From positions 310,001-374,000 of the forward strand of contig NZ_JAINZS010000004.1 in assembly GCF_020166495.1 (NCBI RefSeq): a DNA stretch of 64,000 nucleotides, in the 5' to 3' direction. Below are positions 27,411-36,630 of the stretch, one piece after another. Every line of letters starts with the position of its first letter. Positions within the stretch are counted from its first letter, which is position 1. The translations under genes were made by a program, and so were the position numbers. The stretch comes from Robertkochia aurantiaca (GTDB lineage: Bacteria > Bacteroidota > Bacteroidia > Flavobacteriales > Flavobacteriaceae). The notes beneath the pieces are model-generated. The model searched no databases and had not been told where the DNA came from. It worked only from the letters and a program-made list of their open reading frames with translations.

Positions 27411-28358
27411 CTATAAATTATCGATCACTTCTGCAGTGATACGTTCACTGTAACTATTGATCTTCCAGTGATCGGGACTCCACCCTTTCAGAAAGCGATG
27501 AAAATCTGCCCAGGCTACCCGATACAATGACCGCCATTCGTCTTCCAGAGCTTCATTCCTTTCCGGCAATGCTCTTTGCAGATACCCGAAATAGGTATCC
27601 AGGATCTGAGCTTCCAACCGTTCACAATCTCTTTCATTCAGGCAGCTTCCTATAAAATAAGCGACATCTTTCATCCCGCATCCGCCACCGACATACTGAA
27701 AATCCACCCCGCTAACCTCTCCGTCTATTCCAAAACAGAAGTTTGCGAGTTTCGCATCACCATGAACAAAGGTCTTGTATTTACACCCATTTAGTTTTTC
27801 ATCAATGATTGGCGCTGCCTCTTTCAGCTTTGGATCATTCAATACCGCTAATTCCTGAGGCCTGGTTTCCAAATGCCAATACGTACCAACCTCCCATAGG
27901 CCTTCAGGATCTTTACCCAGGTAACTCGCGTGAAATTTTGCCAACCACTCTAAACACCATGCTATTTCGTCCCATGAAACATCAACCTTGCGTATAGGGT
28001 AGCCCGCTTCATCCAGATCTTCCAAAACCATCAGCACCTCATCATCTTTCGTCTCAATGGCAAGACAATGTGGCAACCGGGCAGCACTGAACTTACTGTA
28101 GGTATCATACCATGTAGTTTCTACCTGGTACGACTTTAATTTGCGTTGATGACCTATATCGGTGTTCCATCCGCGAGGGTGCTTTTTGTCATCAGGAATC
28201 TGTACGTGTTTTACCACCACACTGGCTACCGCAGCATTCTCCAAACCCACCCGAATGATTTTTCCGTACCCACTCCACAATTCCTGGATCACCTCTTTTT
28301 CGAAGCAGGTCAAAGCCCCTGTTTTTTGCAGAATGATCGATCTGAAAGATTCTTTCAT
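27411..28358 (-). CDS. Aminoglycoside-phosphotransferase/EcKinase-like small-molecule kinase
   Basis: 315 residues from the internal ATG at 28358, favoured over the 5' in-frame ATG at 28433 because a TAnnTTTG box sits between them. Kinase fold with catalytic loop [13 protein letters not shown] (HGD-x4-N) and metal motif [10 protein letters not shown] in place of DFG. It resembles choline/ecdysteroid kinase-like proteins that phosphorylate a hydroxyl on a small molecule; the substrate is not known. The two-nucleotide gap to the phosphatase gene suggests a shared substrate or pathway. Confidence 0.8.
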   Translation of the reverse strand: MKESFRSIILQKTGALTCFEKEVIQELWSGYGKIIRVGLENAAVASVVVKHVQIPDDKKHPRGWNTDIGHQRKLKSYQVETTWYDTYSKFSAARLPHCLAIETKDDEVLMVLEDLDEAGYPIRKVDVSWDEIAWCLEWLAKFHASYLGKDPEGLWEVGTYWHLETRPQELAVLNDPKLKEAAPIIDEKLNGCKYKTFVHGDAKLANFCFGIDGEVSGVDFQYVGGGCGMKDVAYFIGSCLNERDCERLEAQILDTYFGYLQRALPERNEALEDEWRSLYRVAWADFHRFLKGWSPDHWKINSYSERITAEVIDNL

Positions 28359-28365
28359 AAGGTTC

Positions 28366-28373
28366 CAAATATA
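28366..28373 (-). promoter_or_regulatory. -7 box (TATATTTG) 7 nt before the kinase ATG
   Basis: An exact TAnnTTTG box on the minus strand; GAACCTT separates it from the ATG at 28358. It decides the start choice for this gene and implies a nearly leaderless message. Confidence 0.5.
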
Positions 28374-28435
28374 ACAAAATGCAGCCGGGAGTAACTTATC
28401 AGGACCTTTTGGAGGTGCCATGGTATGCAACAACC

Positions 28436-29044
28436 TTATTCTTTTTCAAATTCGATGAGTTCATTTAATTTACTCTCAGCTTCTTTTAATTCTGAATCCC
28501 ACTTTTTGTAAGCATCGAAAGGGATTAAGCGGATTAAAAAGGAGACAGAAACTATGCTTAGTATAAAGATCAATAAATAGTCTTGATTGGAGTAGATGGA
28601 TATATGGAAATATAGCTTAAGGTAAACCGGGATTAAAGTGATAATCCAGAATGCCACTATTCCTTTGTCGAATTTTGAGAACTTCAAGGTGTGAATTCTG
28701 AAATTTTCAATGGTTTTCTGAAGCTCGACAATATTCATTGTACTGTAATTCACTTTTTTCAATGAAAGATGCTGAAAGAATGAAAAAAGCATGGCAAGCC
28801 CACCCATTATCGCAGGCACACTATATGCCAAATCATCAAACACTTTTACAGCAAAGAAAATAGAAATACCAAAATACACCAGCGCCAGGTTTCTCCCCAG
28901 AATGGAGATGTTCATATATTTCTCAAGCTTGTTTTTAGAATGATTTATAGTGATTTGATTCAATCTGTTCTCGTTTATTTCAAGCCGATTAGAAATGTCT
29001 GCATTTGTCTCCACCCACATCTTTTTAAATTCGTTTAGATCCAT
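28436..29044 (-). CDS. Membrane partner of the ECF sigma factor (probable anti-sigma)
   Basis: 202 residues. N-terminal soluble helical stretch of about 45 residues ([26 protein letters not shown]), then four membrane helices in two pairs (~50-100 and ~125-175) and a charged C-terminal helix. No cupredoxin, zinc-finger or other known anti-sigma signature. Its ATG lies inside the sigma factor gene end (overlap 29035-29044), the usual arrangement for a cognate ECF regulator in Bacteroidota. A role in holding the sigma factor at the membrane is inferred from this and from the N-terminal helices. Confidence 0.7.
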   Translation of the reverse strand: MDLNEFKKMWVETNADISNRLEINENRLNQITINHSKNKLEKYMNISILGRNLALVYFGISIFFAVKVFDDLAYSVPAIMGGLAMLFSFFQHLSLKKVNYSTMNIVELQKTIENFRIHTLKFSKFDKGIVAFWIITLIPVYLKLYFHISIYSNQDYLLIFILSIVSVSFLIRLIPFDAYKKWDSELKEAESKLNELIEFEKE

Positions 29045-29562
29045 TTTGTCACGTTTTGTTTTAGTTTATTTTTTATTCGATTGATTTTAGTACCAACATT
29101 GGTTGTGGAAATACCGACGATCTCGCCTATGTCGGAGTAATTAAAATCATCTAAATAAAGCAGCATGATGGCTTTATCGAGTTCATTCAGTTGATTCAGG
29201 AAGTATTTCACAGTCTGCCATTTTTCAAGAACATCATCCTCCGATTCTGCAAGTGTTTGCTCCATAAAAATGGAATCCATAGATACATGAGACGCGGCTC
29301 TTTTGTTTTTCCTGTAAAAGGAAATAGAAACATTCATCGCAATTCTATATATCCAGGTTGAAATTTTAAACCTTTCGTCATAATTATCGACAGACTTCCA
29401 TAATTGGATCAAAATTTCCTGTTCCAGGTCTTTCTTATCCTGTTCGTCTTTGCAATAGATGTTTATGACCTTGAACAAGACACCTCTGTTCTCCTGTATG
29501 ATTTTTTTAAACTTCTGCGTTTTCTCTTTTTGATTCAAAACTGTTGTTTGTTTACACCCCAT
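29035..29562 (-). CDS. ECF-family RNA polymerase sigma factor
   Basis: 175 residues from the ATG at 29562 (a TTG three codons upstream is less likely). Region 2 (VINIYCKDEQDKKDLEQEILIQLWKSVDNYDERFKISTWIYRIAMNVSISFYRKNKR) binds core polymerase and the -10 element; region 4 helix-turn-helix ends the protein (FNYSDIGEIVGISTTNVGTKINRIKNKLKQ). It lacks regions 1 and 3, as ECF factors do. It overlaps the membrane partner gene and is divergent from the GH13 gene 98 bp away. Confidence 0.94.
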   Translation of the reverse strand: MGCKQTTVLNQKEKTQKFKKIIQENRGVLFKVINIYCKDEQDKKDLEQEILIQLWKSVDNYDERFKISTWIYRIAMNVSISFYRKNKRAASHVSMDSIFMEQTLAESEDDVLEKWQTVKYFLNQLNELDKAIMLLYLDDFNYSDIGEIVGISTTNVGTKINRIKNKLKQNVTKWI

Positions 29563-29668
29563 TATTCGCAACTTTTCCTTGAAAAATCACAATCGGGTAA
29601 AAGATTTTTTTCGTCTGAGTATTTTAAGCTTGTGTAAAGCTGTATTTTAAACGCTTCAAAGTAAGAAA

Positions 29669-31444
29669 ATGATTAAAAAAATTCTCCTCAGCCTGTTGGT
29701 TATCGTTTTATTGTTTGTAACCTGGTTCGTTTGGTACAATCTCAAAAGTGACGACCCAATGAAAGTCATCGCAGAACTACCTTCTGAGGTTCAGTCAAGG
29801 TATGATAGTTCAGACGACTGGTGGAAATCAACAACAGTATACCAGGTCTACCCCCGCTCCTATTATGATTCTGATGGCGATGGTATCGGTGATTTGGCCG
29901 GCATCATTCAAAAACTCGACTACATAGATTCCATTGGATTTGAAACTATCTGGATATCACCTTTTTTCCAAAGTCCGCAAAAGGATCACGGTTATGATAT
30001 CGCGAACTTTCGTAAAATAGAACCGGAATACGGCGATCAAAAACTGGTAGACAGCCTGATCGCAGAGGTTCACCGTCGCGACATGAAGATTGTTTTTGAT
30101 ATGGTTCTCAACCATACCTCAGATCAGCATGAATGGTTTCTGCAATCAAAGAGCTCACGTGACAACCCGAAAAGCGATTGGTATGTATGGCGGGACGGAA
30201 AAAAGGATACTCCCCCTAATAACTGGAAAAATATAGTCGGACAGGAAAGCGCCTGGAATTATGATGAAGCCCGCGATCAATGGTACTACGCGGCTTTTTT
30301 ACCCTTTCAGCCCGATCTCAACATGCGCAATCCGGAGGTGAAAGCGGCTGTTTTTGATATGGTGCGCTTTTGGCTGGATCGTGGGGTAGATGGATTCCGG
30401 CTGGATATTTTCAATTTCATTTTTGAAGATGAGCAATTACGGGATAATCCGTTTACTTTTCGCTACCTACCCGATTTTGATAATCGAAAATGGCTCTTCA
30501 GAAATCATCTCTACAATTTTCACCAACCTGAGGTGATCACGTATGCCAAAGATCTTCGTAAAGTACTGGAAGATTACCCGGAAGAGAAATTTATGGTGGG
30601 AGAAGTTTTTGGATCACATCACCACATGCGGGAATTGCTGGGCATGGAGTCACATGATGGGCTAAACCTCGTTTTTCTGTTTGATATCGTGGAAGAATTC
30701 GAATTTTCGGCCGACTTTTTTCGAAGTAAACTGAGTGAGTTCGAAGCAGCATATCCCAAACCCCTGGCACCAACCTATGTTTTCGGCAACCATGACCAAC
30801 CCCGTATAATTTCCAGGTTAAACAATAAGCCTGAAAAGCACGAAGTATTGGCTACCTTTCAATACACCGCACGTGGAGTACCCTTTACCTATATGGGAGA
30901 AGAGATCGGAATGCATTCAGGTGATATCCCTTTGGAAGAGGCACAGGATCCTCTTGCACGCTACTGGGTGGGACTTCCTGAGTTGATACGTGAAAACTCC
31001 CCCATATTCAATCGCGACAACTGCCGCACGCCTATGCAGTGGAACAGTAACGCAAATGCGGGCTTTACCACGGGATCAGATACCTGGTTACCGGTGGAAA
31101 AACATTACAAAGAGATCAATGTAGCGAAATCGGTGGCCGACAGCAGCTCGCTTCTACATCTTTACCGTGACATCATTCAGCTGCGTAAAACCCATCAGGC
31201 ACTGCAGACCGGAGATCTGGAATTGATCGAGAAAGACGCAGTACCAGACAATATTCTTGCCTACACTCGTCAATCACCTGAAGAAAAGTTGCTTATACTA
31301 TTGAATTTTTCAGAGAAGGAAACATCGATCAATTCAGAACGCCTGGATCTACCTTCGGAACCGTTGTATGCCCGCAGAACAGAATCAGACGGAAAGAATT
31401 TGACATTGGGTGAATTTGGAATCGCCATTTATCGTTTACCTTAA
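29669..31444 (+). CDS. GH13 alpha-glucosidase/alpha-amylase-family hydrolase, membrane-anchored
   Basis: 591 residues. An uncleaved N-terminal hydrophobic helix (LLSLLVIVLLFVTWFVW) places it on the outer face of the inner membrane or in the periplasm. GH13 regions are complete: DMVLNHT, GFRLDIFN (nucleophile Asp246), GEVF (acid/base Glu312) and FGNHDQPR (Asp376). The RSYYDSDGDGIGDLAGI loop binds calcium or shapes the (beta/alpha)8 entrance as in oligo-1,6-glucosidases. It likely cleaves short alpha-glucosides. No SusC/SusD or other CAZymes accompany it, so it is not part of a polysaccharide utilisation locus here. Confidence 0.92.
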   Translation: MIKKILLSLLVIVLLFVTWFVWYNLKSDDPMKVIAELPSEVQSRYDSSDDWWKSTTVYQVYPRSYYDSDGDGIGDLAGIIQKLDYIDSIGFETIWISPFFQSPQKDHGYDIANFRKIEPEYGDQKLVDSLIAEVHRRDMKIVFDMVLNHTSDQHEWFLQSKSSRDNPKSDWYVWRDGKKDTPPNNWKNIVGQESAWNYDEARDQWYYAAFLPFQPDLNMRNPEVKAAVFDMVRFWLDRGVDGFRLDIFNFIFEDEQLRDNPFTFRYLPDFDNRKWLFRNHLYNFHQPEVITYAKDLRKVLEDYPEEKFMVGEVFGSHHHMRELLGMESHDGLNLVFLFDIVEEFEFSADFFRSKLSEFEAAYPKPLAPTYVFGNHDQPRIISRLNNKPEKHEVLATFQYTARGVPFTYMGEEIGMHSGDIPLEEAQDPLARYWVGLPELIRENSPIFNRDNCRTPMQWNSNANAGFTTGSDTWLPVEKHYKEINVAKSVADSSSLLHLYRDIIQLRKTHQALQTGDLELIEKDAVPDNILAYTRQSPEEKLLILLNFSEKETSINSERLDLPSEPLYARRTESDGKNLTLGEFGIAIYRLP

Positions 31445-31525
31445 ACCGGATACGATATATTATTCATTCTTTTAGAAAAATGAAGAAATACGACATAGCC
31501 TGTTAAATATTTACATTCGAATTAT

Positions 31526-32038
31526 ATGGTAAACTGTTTTAAGGATTTGAATTCCCTACAACATTATCTTCTCTTTTCCCTCTTGCTTATCTCCAGCTTT
31601 GGTTTTACCCAGAATAAGGAATTTATAAGGGTTTTCGATTCTGAAGGCAAAAAAATTCACGCCGGTTTTATCACCTCGGCAGACGAAAATTTTCTTCATC
31701 TTAAAAGGGGCTCAAAGGCTTATACCCTGCCTTACCTGGAGATCGGCTATATCAAAACCTTTCGTTCGTTCGGTCATGACAGTGGTTTGGGCGCGGGGAT
31801 CGGCCTGGGAATATCTGCAATTTTTGGGGCTATCGTTTTATCAGACACCGGTGATACCGGCATTGGGGGAGCTCTCGGGGCTGGTATTGCCGGAGGAGGT
31901 GCTGCCGTTCTGACCACCAGTGGTTTTCTTACAGGAACCATCATCTGGCTACTCAAAAAAAAGAAAACTTATCACATTCAGGGAGACCCAGTTTCCTGGG
32001 AGCTTTTCCGAAACAGCTTAGCGAAACCTGACAGGTGA
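31526..32038 (+). CDS. Hypothetical protein with signal peptide and glycine-rich membrane pair
   Basis: 170 residues. An N-terminal hydrophobic signal (YLLFSLLLISSFGFTQ), a ~60-residue soluble beta-rich part, then two glycine-rich membrane helices (GLGAGIGLGISAIFGAIVL and GALGAGIAGGGAAVLTTSGFLTGTIIWLL) ending in KKKKTY. The glycine-rich hairpin is of the glycine-zipper type. The family is not recognised. Isolated between the GH13 gene and the convergent DJ-1 gene. Confidence 0.65.
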   Translation: MVNCFKDLNSLQHYLLFSLLLISSFGFTQNKEFIRVFDSEGKKIHAGFITSADENFLHLKRGSKAYTLPYLEIGYIKTFRSFGHDSGLGAGIGLGISAIFGAIVLSDTGDTGIGGALGAGIAGGGAAVLTTSGFLTGTIIWLLKKKKTYHIQGDPVSWELFRNSLAKPDR

Positions 32039-32229
32039 ATACAAAACCCGGATTTTTGCCCGGGCCTTCTGTTTCAAGGGACCGTCAAAAGCCTGCTTTA
32101 GTAAAGGGGATGGATAATAAAAAAGCAATAGCCATTGGCACTTCGCTTTGAATTTCCAGCAGGATGTTTCAGGGCATTAAATTAAACCTCCCAAACAGGC
32201 CTCTTACCTGAATAAAGCAGTTCTTAATT

Positions 32230-33354
32230 TCACTTCTTATCCAGCTCCTCAAGCAGCGTTCTCGCCCTTTCTGTTAGAAGATCCTTGGCAATAAGATCTT
32301 CTAATACCCTTTGCGCTTTTTCTTTATCCCCTAAAGCACTGTAGGTCTGCGCCATAACCATTTGCAGATTTTCATCAAAGAAATAGGGCGAGCTCAATTC
32401 AACCATAGTAACGCCTTTTACAATCTCTTTTTCATCTTCTTTTGAGGCCAGGATCTTATAATACCCCCATACGGCGATCAACGGCATCTCATAGGAATCC
32501 TGGTTGCTTTTCAGTTCTTCGGCGGCCGATGTGACCGATCTTTTACCATTGGTCACCTCCTGGATCAGGTCTATACTTCTTTCATCTTTGTACAGATCTC
32601 TGGCTACAGGTTCTATCCCCAGGGACTTCACCACTTCCTCGGCCGACTTGGTGGTGGAAAACGGATTCTGCCCGGTAATAAACTTCCCCGAAACCGACAC
32701 TTTGCTAAGCATAAAATCGGCCTGACTGAAAACAGCTCCCCTGGCTTTTAACTTATCTTCCAAACTAAAAGGGAATTCCTTCACCCATTTCTTACCAAAG
32801 AGATCTTCTTCCAGGTTGCAAAACCCGGTGAGCTCCACGCCTTCAATAATGAACTTGTCGCCATCCTTCACATTGGCAAAAGCCGCGGGTCCATGACAAA
32901 CCGATGAGATCACGGTACCCTCTCTGCGATAGAGGTTCACTATGATATCTTGCAGGGAAGGATCAAAAGGAAGGTCGAACATCGCTCCCTTGCCTCCTAC
33001 CACATATACAGCATCATAGGCAGATGGATCTACCTTAGAGGTGGGTAGGGTATTGTTCAAAACCTCCAAAGTGGTCGGGTCATTCAAAACGGCCTGATTG
33101 TATGCCTTATCTTTATTGAACTGGTCTGCTTCCACCTTTCCTCCCTTAGGACTAGCCACATCTATGACAAGATTATTCTTCTTAAATATCAAATAGGCCT
33201 GGGTAAATTCATCAAACTCATAGCCCGGTCTGGTTTCCCCTAAATCCTTTCCGTAGGAACTTACCACCATCAGAATCTTTTTAGGTTGATTCTTTGCCTG
33301 GCCAAGGAGCATAAAAGGAACCATTAGGACAAGACATACTATTGCTTTTTTCAT
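32230..33354 (-). CDS. DJ-1/PfpI (Hsp31-like) protein with TPR-like tail, secreted
   Basis: 374 residues from the ATG at 33354, chosen because it begins a signal peptide (KKAIVCLVLMVPFMLLGQA); an in-frame ATG 29 codons upstream precedes non-conserved sequence. The DJ-1/PfpI domain occupies ~25-250: KKILMVVSSYGKDLGETRPGYEFDEF, ASPKGG, VVGGKGAMFDLPFD and the nucleophile elbow VISSVCHGPAAF. Hsp31-like members are glyoxalase III/chaperones. The last ~90 residues (ENLQMVMAQTYSALGDKEKAQRVLEDL) form TPR-like helices. A relic matching this tail lies at 35397-35462. Confidence 0.85.
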   Translation of the reverse strand: MKKAIVCLVLMVPFMLLGQAKNQPKKILMVVSSYGKDLGETRPGYEFDEFTQAYLIFKKNNLVIDVASPKGGKVEADQFNKDKAYNQAVLNDPTTLEVLNNTLPTSKVDPSAYDAVYVVGGKGAMFDLPFDPSLQDIIVNLYRREGTVISSVCHGPAAFANVKDGDKFIIEGVELTGFCNLEEDLFGKKWVKEFPFSLEDKLKARGAVFSQADFMLSKVSVSGKFITGQNPFSTTKSAEEVVKSLGIEPVARDLYKDERSIDLIQEVTNGKRSVTSAAEELKSNQDSYEMPLIAVWGYYKILASKEDEKEIVKGVTMVELSSPYFFDENLQMVMAQTYSALGDKEKAQRVLEDLIAKDLLTERARTLLEELDKK

Positions 33355-33537
33355 TTTGTCATGATTATTATAGATATATAAAATCGACGAACAACTCACG
33401 GTTTTGTTACCCTGAATCTTTTTTAAAACCAATAAATTCAATCAATCTTTCGTCCACGGCTTTCGGCAAGGCGTAAAAAAGAGTATGACACCGTTAAAAA
33501 AGGAAGGTATATGAGACCAGGAGCCTGAATGACCCCA

Positions 33538-34287
33538 TTAATTATTTAGTGCGCTTTCCATTTGTTCTGTCACGAACCGCATGATCTTCTTTGCTCCATC
33601 TATTCCGATTTGATAGTCAACCACCTCCCCATTTTGATTTAACAAAACCGTTGCTGGCAATATATCTGCTTTATAAGCAACCCTTACGGCAGTGGTTGAA
33701 TCAATCAGTATCGGGTATTGAACCTCCACCTGATGAATCGTTTCTCTTATCCTGTTCATCGCCTCCAGCTCATCTCCCTGAAATTCTGTAAAGCCAATAA
33801 CTCCTACCCTTTGATCCTTGTGGGTTCTATAGAACTCATCAAGCATCGGCATCTCCTTCAGACAGGGAGCGCACCAGGTAGCCCAAAAGTTCAGAATAGT
33901 AAACCTATTACCTGCCGTATAGGTATCGACATTGAATGCATCCATAATATTAATAGCATGAACAAAGGTGACGGCCGGAGCTTTATTTTTCTCTAAAGCC
34001 TCCATAGACCTGCTCCTGGATGCTTCCATTCTTTCAGCATTATAAATATTGAAATGAACATGATACAATCCTAAAGCAGACATTACCACCAAGGCAAAAC
34101 CTATCAGGCGGTATTTCGGTAAAGCCGTTCGGCTGATCCAAATAAAGATCAATCCTAGCAAAACTGAGACTATAGCAAATACTACGGGCAAAATATCCTT
34201 ACCCTGAAAAAATCCCCGGTAAGCTAAAATGGCTAATAGAATATTCAAGGTCACGAGGACTAACTGAGCATGTTTCAAAATTTTCAT
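33538..34287 (-). CDS. TlpA-type thioredoxin-domain protein, membrane-anchored
   Basis: 249 residues. Three hydrophobic helices in the first ~85 residues, then a periplasmic thioredoxin-like domain (~115-245) with active-site WCAPC (FWATWCAPCLKEMP) and cis-Pro region ILPATVLLNQNGEVV. Likely a thiol-disulfide reductase of the envelope (cytochrome maturation or protein repair). The same window carries a second such protein at 37854-38585 with a soluble, secreted form. Confidence 0.88.
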   Translation of the reverse strand: MKILKHAQLVLVTLNILLAILAYRGFFQGKDILPVVFAIVSVLLGLIFIWISRTALPKYRLIGFALVVMSALGLYHVHFNIYNAERMEASRSRSMEALEKNKAPAVTFVHAINIMDAFNVDTYTAGNRFTILNFWATWCAPCLKEMPMLDEFYRTHKDQRVGVIGFTEFQGDELEAMNRIRETIHQVEVQYPILIDSTTAVRVAYKADILPATVLLNQNGEVVDYQIGIDGAKKIMRFVTEQMESALNN

Positions 34288-34452
34288 AAAATTCGGTTTT
34301 ACAGATACCGAAATTAATCACGGTCCCCTGAAATCTTCCGGTCTGAACAAGGAATGATTTGAAAAGAAGCAATTTTGGTGCGAACATCAGAAAGAGTCAT
34401 CTTCACCACTGCTATGCTGTGATGATCAACCATCTTTTTGGGATAAGTGCCC

Positions 34453-35283
34453 CTATAGAATTTCTTTAATTACCGATTTATATTTCCTGGAGACAGGAAA
34501 TGTGAAATACTCATCATTTACCTTCAATTGTATTTGAGTATTCCCTTTTTCAGTGATCAACTTATGGTAGAAATTCATATTGACCAGGTAAGACCTGTGA
34601 ACTCTTTTAAATGAGGGAAAGTCGGTTTCCAAAATTTGCTGCAAACCACTAAGAGTCGATCTGACCGTTATTTTAGTAATCTCTGTATTTGCTGCGAGGC
34701 AAAAAATATCCAGGTAATTACCTTCTGATTGAACATAGACTATCTTCTGCGGACTTAAAACAACGGTATTTTTCCCTTCTCCCAATTGTATCTCCCCCTC
34801 ATTCAGCCTTGTTTGTTTCCCGCTAAATACTGATTTAAGATATATCGATCTGGCATAATTGGCGAAGGGCAGGTAAACCAGTAAAAATATCAAAATGACC
34901 GCAAGTATCAGCTGCAGATACTCCTTTAGGTCCATACAAGTCCAGTCGCAGAAATAGGCCCTGAAAAGATAGAGGCCATGAATAATAAAAAAAAGCTTAA
35001 CAACCCATCCAAAGGCATCTGAGAAGACTTGATTTTGGCGGCTCCCATCGAAAATTAACCTGATTAAGCTGTCGGTCAGGAGTATTGTTATAAACCAGAT
35101 CCCCGCCATGGGAAGAAGCCATAACAGCAGATCCAGAAATGAACGTAAACCATCTGCATGAATCCCAAAGGGCTGTGTGACTGCTAAAAACAACCAGAAA
35201 AACAAAGAAACTGATAATGCAAAAACGATATTATTTTTTCCTCTGTTATAATACCAACTAAAATATTTGTGAAGAGATTTCAA
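34453..35283 (-). CDS. Membrane-bound LytTR transcriptional regulator
   Basis: 276 residues. Four membrane helices (~20-150) precede a C-terminal LytTR DNA-binding domain (~165-275: KNTVVLSPQKIVYVQSEGNYLDIF ... FKRVHRSYLVNM, VSRKYK). No receiver domain, so it is a one-component membrane-bound type. The frame is closed by TGA three codons upstream and the conserved start has only TTG at 35283, so TTG is the most likely start; no ATG precedes residue ~58. Targets unknown. Confidence 0.84.
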   Translation of the reverse strand: MKSLHKYFSWYYNRGKNNIVFALSVSLFFWLFLAVTQPFGIHADGLRSFLDLLLWLLPMAGIWFITILLTDSLIRLIFDGSRQNQVFSDAFGWVVKLFFIIHGLYLFRAYFCDWTCMDLKEYLQLILAVILIFLLVYLPFANYARSIYLKSVFSGKQTRLNEGEIQLGEGKNTVVLSPQKIVYVQSEGNYLDIFCLAANTEITKITVRSTLSGLQQILETDFPSFKRVHRSYLVNMNFYHKLITEKGNTQIQLKVNDEYFTFPVSRKYKSVIKEIL

Positions 35284-35535
35284 TAAAATTCAATGTTTAA
35301 AAAGCATCTGAATTCGTGCGATACTTTACAGTAAGATACTTAAATAAATCAATTCCCGTGTTCTGCCCTCTGAACCAACAAGTCAGAACTCGGTGTCTAC
35401 CCAAAAGCATCCCATGTCTCGGCCATGAACATTTGCAAATTTTCATCGAAAAAATAAACCGACTACCGCAAACTGAAAAACTCCCGGAGCACTAAAAATG
35501 ATTAAAATTGTTCGAGGGAAGTATTAAAGCAACCG
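35284..35535. other. 252-bp gap holding a DJ-1 gene relic
   Basis: No intact gene is visible. The centre (35397-35462) is a decayed fragment listed separately, and the rest shows no family resemblance in any frame. Confidence 0.5.
35397..35462 (-). pseudogene. Relic matching the C-terminus of the DJ-1/PfpI gene
   Basis: The minus strand reads YFFDENLQM-F-MAET between two in-frame TAG codons (35465-35463 and 35399-35397). The intact DJ-1-family gene at 32230-33354 reads YFFDENLQM-V-MAQT at ~32340-32390, and the DNA of the two stretches is also similar. Only about 20 codons survive, without a start. This is most simply a remnant of a second, decayed copy or a related paralogue. Confidence 0.65.
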
Positions 35536-36225
35536 TTACACAACTTTTTCACTTTGGGGGTCAGGTCTGATCCCGAAGACCAACAGATAACCGATCATCC
35601 AGAACTCGCCTATGGTCGCAGGTACAGTAAGGCTACTTACCCAGGAGCCGGTAACTCCTGCATAGGTGATAAAGGTACTCAGGATGTATCCTATCCCGCC
35701 CAGGATCAGGGTTCGCCCTAACCAAACCGGCATTCTTCGGGAGCTGGTTATGATATACCCCATCGGAATGAGCCACAGGCCAAAGAAGAGTCCGCCAACC
35801 CCCCAGGCCCCTCTGATCAGATTCGTAAGCAACTCGATCAGCAAAACCTTATCTTCTGTTGCATGATCTGAAAGGGCTATCTTAAGAGCAGCTGCCATAG
35901 CGACAGCGCTTACCGTGATGATCACGGCATTGACCGTACCCCAGATCCCGGTGGCCCAGGCGGCTGTATTATTGATGTTTTTAAACAAGTTATAAAACCA
36001 TACCGCTGCCAGGGCCTGTGAAACCACGATCAACAACTCTGCGATCAATCGCAGCCGGGCCATTGAAGTTTCTTCCGTCAGGTTGGTTAAAGTCTGTTGA
36101 GGATCGGCCTCGTACACTTTCGAATGAAGTACTAAAAATCCGATGACGCCTGAAACGGCCAGTAATAAATACCAGACACCTGCCCATCGGGCGGTCTTTA
36201 CCAATTGTGTTTGAGCTTCTTTCAT
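35536..36225 (-). CDS. DUF4386 family membrane protein
   Basis: 229 residues with six hydrophobic helices (W-x-Y-LLAVSGVIGFLVL at ~20, LLIVVSQALAAVWFYNLF at ~65, and others at ~95, 140, 165 and 195). The pattern, including ARWAGVWYLLLAVSGVIGF and NLIRGAWGVGGLFFGLWLIPMGYII, fits DUF4386 proteins, which are Bacteroidota/Firmicutes inner-membrane proteins of unknown function. No close operon partners. It is followed by the pseudogene described at 36316-36544. Confidence 0.85.
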   Translation of the reverse strand: MKEAQTQLVKTARWAGVWYLLLAVSGVIGFLVLHSKVYEADPQQTLTNLTEETSMARLRLIAELLIVVSQALAAVWFYNLFKNINNTAAWATGIWGTVNAVIITVSAVAMAAALKIALSDHATEDKVLLIELLTNLIRGAWGVGGLFFGLWLIPMGYIITSSRRMPVWLGRTLILGGIGYILSTFITYAGVTGSWVSSLTVPATIGEFWMIGYLLVFGIRPDPQSEKVV

Positions 36226-36315
36226 GATGGTTGATGTGGTTATATTTTCTATTGGATGTTTTACGAATAAAGGAAGGGGCAGCTTTTAAGGTCCTCTGGT
36301 CTTACATAGCTAAGG

Positions 36316-36544
36316 CTAGTTAGTCTTTGGCCATTTCCAGGCCTGTACAATAATCATGGTCAGAACGGCCATTTCTATCAGATTGAAAAGCACAAAAAAT
36401 CCTTGCCACTTATCGCCCAAAGCGGATGTGATAATGAGTATAGATATAAAGGAACATCAGGGTGGTCCACAGAGCGGAGAGTTTGATCCTGGTATGTATC
36501 CTGTAATCGGTCAGTACTGAGGGGCGCGCGTTTTTTTCACTCAT
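36316..36544 (-). pseudogene. DUF6326-like membrane protein pseudogene (internal deletion)
   Basis: The minus strand starts ATGAGTGAA at 36544 and translates with LTDYRIHTRIKLSALWTTLM, then a few residues (FLYIYTHYHIRFGR) and a TAA. In another frame it resumes with GDKWQGFFVLFNLIEMAVLT, followed by MIIVQAWKWPKTN and a TAG at 36318-36316. DUF6326 proteins are ~140-150 residues with exactly these two ends; the middle (~70 residues) is missing. A deletion plus frameshift in a once-intact gene explains it best. Confidence 0.7.
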
Positions 36545-36630
36545 TTCTTATGTATTTGATTCCAATACAAGTCCGACGATCCTTGGCGTGAATTGTTACA
36601 ACGAAAACCGGATTACGTGCGGATAAAGCA

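Noticed and set aside
28359-28433. Longer 5' form of the kinase-like protein
   Set aside because: The additional 25 residues are not conserved in type and contain the -7 promoter box.
32040-32090. CCCGG ... CCGGG hairpin behind the glycine-rich protein gene
   Set aside because: Short stem and no T-run after it, so I do not call a terminator.
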